Both the position numbers and the translations under genes were made by a program. Of a stretch of 8,555 nucleotides of DNA, positions 6,417-8,555 are shown piece after piece (the first letter of the stretch is position 1; each line of letters starts with the position of its first letter). The notes below the pieces were generated by a model that was given only the letters and a program-made list of their open reading frames with translations, did no database searches and was not told the DNA's origin. This stretch comes from Oscillospiraceae bacterium (GTDB lineage Bacteria > Bacillota > Clostridia > Oscillospirales > Ruminococcaceae), in assembly GCA_020024175.1 (NCBI GenBank), contig JAHHUB010000070.1, forward strand, positions 1 to 8,555, given 5' to 3'.

Positions 6417-8405
6417 CTATTTGCTGTATTTTTCAAACCAATTTGTAATTTCAGTAAGTCTGCGTATTCTATGATTTGGTTTACCGGAACGTGATAAATC
6501 ATGATTTTCACCATGGAACATACAGAGTCTTGCAGGGATTCCACGGTCTTTTAACACAGTGTACATTTGTAAACCTTGTTCTAATGGACAACGATAGTCT
6601 TCATCAGAATGTATAAACAGAGTAGGGGTTTTTACATTTTCGGCATATTTAATAGGAGAATGTTGCCACAATTTTTCAGGGTTCTTGTAGAAATTAGCAT
6701 CACATTGATCAGAAGCAAAATAGAATCCTATATCGCTGACACCGTAAAAACTGAGCCAATTACTGATAGAACGTTGTGAAGCAGCACAACAGAAACGGTC
6801 TGTATGGCCAATAATCCAGTTAGTCATAAAACCTCCATAACTTCCACCTGTTACACAAACTTTAGATTTATCAATTTGAGGATATTTTTCCAATACTGCA
6901 TCAGTGAAATCCATGATATTTTGATAATCAATCTCACCATAATGCCCACGTATATCCATAAATTTGTTGTCTCTGCCATCAGCTCCTTTTGGATTGCAGA
7001 AGAATACAAAATATCCCATACCTGCCCAAAGTTGCATTTCATGATATAATACAGGACCATATACGGTTTTAGGTCCACCATGAATATCTAAAACAGCAGG
7101 ATAGGTTTTGGATGGATTATAATCTTTAGGGAGAAGTACCCAACCTTCAATTTGACAGCCTTGGCTCTCTATCTTAATGTTTTGATAATCAGCCACATAT
7201 TTTCCTTCCAATGCCTTATCATTAAAATGAGTTATTTGATGAAATTGACCTGTTTTTAGGTTTTGGGAATATAGTTCCTGTAAATGGTTGTTAAATAGTC
7301 CCACAACTAAAGCTTCATCAGAATTATCAGAAAGGGCTATACAATCCACACTGCCATCTCTATCTATAATAGGATTTACGCAGCCATCAGGAATAAGATT
7401 CAGCAAAACTGCATTTCCTTCACGAGTTCCAATAAAGTATAAACTGTCACCTTTAGCCTGCCAATTTGCACCTCCACCATGACGACAATCACTGCCTACA
7501 CTGCCATACATATTATATTCTTCTTTCCTCAACAGTGTAAGTTCACCGTTTTCAGGGTTTAAAGTATATACCCAGTTATTTTCATTGATACCATAACGGT
7601 CACATTTTGAAGCAGATAACCAAATTTGACCATTTACTTCAATCATGTTTGCAATAGAAAATTCGGGGCGGTTAAGAATAATTTTAATTTCGCCTGTTTC
7701 TGTATCTAATTTATATATTACACCATTTTTGATAGGACGTTTTGAATTATAAGAAACTCCTGTATAGAAAACATCATTTCCTATAACTATCATACTTTCT
7801 GTATCAAAATCAGCCTCGGTGATTTTCTTTATGTTTTCACCGTTTTTGTCCGTAGTAAAGAGGGCTGTGCGGCTTTTTCCTGTCATTCCCCCACCATTAT
7901 GCCAAAAAGGAAGTTCTTCCAAAACTTCATAATCCTTTTCCTCTTCATAATGTTTAGCCACATTGGAACGCTGTTCTTTAGTCATGGCATAGTAATTGGG
8001 GTATTCAAAATCAGTATGCCCCATAACTGCAAAACCACAATTTGTAGGTTTTATTTGCTCTGCTGAAAATGGCAAAGTGAATGCATAAAGAGCTTCACCG
8101 CCATCTGTTGACAAACGGTAGTAACTTGTGAATTGTTCTTTGGCTTCATGGCGTTTTTTGTCACTTTCAGAGCGTACAGCAGGAAATAGTATATGTTTAT
8201 CATCTTCCCAAATATAACTGCTTTCTTTGCCTAAATCTGTAAGTTGGAGGATATTTCCGTTATAGAGCCATAAACGACTCTCATAGTTTTTTTCATCTTC
8301 ACTGCAATTTGATACAACAAAAGCCGCTGATTTGCCATTAGGTGCATATTTAACATCTGATAAAAATTTATACTGCAAAAAATCTTTAAGTCCAATTGGT
8401 TCCAT
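6417..8405 (-). CDS. S9 family serine peptidase (prolyl oligopeptidase / acylaminoacyl-peptidase type)
   Basis: 662 residues, a normal length for bacterial S9C-like peptidases. The first 400 or so residues look like a beta-propeller of TolB/WD40-like repeats (for example KYAPNGKSAAFVVS near the start) that gates access to the active site. The alpha/beta-hydrolase domain follows: oxyanion motif HGGP (442-445), nucleophile Ser522 in GGSYGGF, Asp603 in HSDEDYRCP, and His635 in GENHDL. The full catalytic triad is intact. No signal peptide is present, so it should act in the cytoplasm, trimming short or N-blocked peptides. The start is supported by GGAGG at 8415-8419, nine bases upstream. It starts one base after the stop of the upstream gene and is probably co-transcribed and translationally coupled with it. 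It converges on the MATE gene with 68 bases between stops. Confidence 0.94.
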   Translation of the reverse strand: MEPIGLKDFLQYKFLSDVKYAPNGKSAAFVVSNCSEDEKNYESRLWLYNGNILQLTDLGKESSYIWEDDKHILFPAVRSESDKKRHEAKEQFTSYYRLSTDGGEALYAFTLPFSAEQIKPTNCGFAVMGHTDFEYPNYYAMTKEQRSNVAKHYEEEKDYEVLEELPFWHNGGGMTGKSRTALFTTDKNGENIKKITEADFDTESMIVIGNDVFYTGVSYNSKRPIKNGVIYKLDTETGEIKIILNRPEFSIANMIEVNGQIWLSASKCDRYGINENNWVYTLNPENGELTLLRKEEYNMYGSVGSDCRHGGGANWQAKGDSLYFIGTREGNAVLLNLIPDGCVNPIIDRDGSVDCIALSDNSDEALVVGLFNNHLQELYSQNLKTGQFHQITHFNDKALEGKYVADYQNIKIESQGCQIEGWVLLPKDYNPSKTYPAVLDIHGGPKTVYGPVLYHEMQLWAGMGYFVFFCNPKGADGRDNKFMDIRGHYGEIDYQNIMDFTDAVLEKYPQIDKSKVCVTGGSYGGFMTNWIIGHTDRFCCAASQRSISNWLSFYGVSDIGFYFASDQCDANFYKNPEKLWQHSPIKYAENVKTPTLFIHSDEDYRCPLEQGLQMYTVLKDRGIPARLCMFHGENHDLSRSGKPNHRIRRLTEITNWFEKYSK

Positions 8406-8406
8406 T

Positions 8407-8555
8407 TCAAAATACCTCCATAAAATTATTTAAAATTTCTATAATTTTTTCTTTACTTTGAGGTGATACCTTCCAAATTGTATCAATATCAAGAAGATTT
8501 ACAAAGTAATCATTTGTAAGACTTTCCTCTCTCTGTGTAAACACGCCATCCTTTG
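8407..8555 (-). CDS. 3' end of a gene with a KatG-like C-terminal motif (partial, possibly truncated)
   Basis: The frame is open from the window edge to TGA at 8407-8409 and encodes 48 residues. Other minus-strand frames close. The segment DGVFTQREESLTNDYFVNLL continuing to D-I-x-x-I-W-K closely resembles the C-terminal domain of catalase-peroxidase KatG (consensus GVFTxRxGxLTNDFFVNLLDMxxxWK), recalled from memory. After this KatG normally continues for about 70 residues, including an FGSN-LRA-EVYA block. Here only about 20 residues remain (VSPQSKEKIIEILNNFMEVF). The gene may be a shortened or decayed KatG or a different protein. Its final codons (MEVF) contain the ribosome binding site of the peptidase gene. 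A real reading frame is likely; the product name is tentative. Confidence 0.55.
   Translation of the reverse strand, partial: KDGVFTQREESLTNDYFVNLLDIDTIWKVSPQSKEKIIEILNNFMEVF

Noticed and set aside
6215..6544. 109-residue minus-strand frame across the MATE/peptidase junction
   Set aside because: It runs through the strong terminator and overlaps both genes; no recognisable domain.
8459..8467. Plus-strand GAGGTGAT resembling a ribosome binding site
   Set aside because: It is antisense to the partial minus-strand gene and no suitable start codon and open frame follow.

Overview
The window is AT-rich DNA, with A/T-rich codons and gaps, strong AGGAGG-type ribosome binding sites, sigma-A-like promoters and intrinsic terminators. 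It reads as a low-GC Bacillota chromosome. A Clostridia-like gut anaerobe is the best guess, because the short-chain dehydrogenase resembles clostridial bile-acid dehydrogenases; this is inference, not proof. No rRNA, tRNA, CRISPR array, insertion sequence or phage gene was seen.

Layout. (1) Positions 160-3508 hold a three-gene plus-strand cluster: an SPFH-domain protein with three C-terminal metal-binding knuckles, a double zinc-ribbon protein with a C-terminal membrane segment, and a secreted, membrane-anchored TPM-domain protein. These match YdjI, YdjG and YdjH of Bacillus subtilis, which are encoded with the phage-shock protein PspA and act with it at the membrane. No PspA gene lies in this window and the gene order differs. 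(2) After about 360 bases of AT-rich DNA, a good promoter drives a single SDR gene. It most resembles clostridial NADP-type 7-alpha-hydroxysteroid dehydrogenases, probably starts at TTG 3870, and ends in a clear terminator. (3) A second good promoter, then a leader of about 90 bases with an imperfect hairpin, precedes a MATE-family efflux transporter. (4) A 16-bp perfect stem lies between the MATE gene and a convergent minus-strand gene for a cytoplasmic S9 (prolyl-oligopeptidase) serine peptidase. (5) At the right edge, one base upstream of the peptidase start, is the 3' end of another minus-strand gene. Its last residues look like the C-terminal domain of catalase-peroxidase KatG but stop early.

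How the genes may work together. The first cluster probably forms a membrane-associated SPFH scaffold and may serve in envelope-stress defence. The dehydrogenase and the MATE pump have separate promoters but are adjacent on the same strand. If the dehydrogenase does act on bile acids, the neighbourhood could serve bile and membrane-stress tolerance: modify the steroid, export toxic amphiphiles, protect the membrane. This is a hypothesis from similarity and proximity only.
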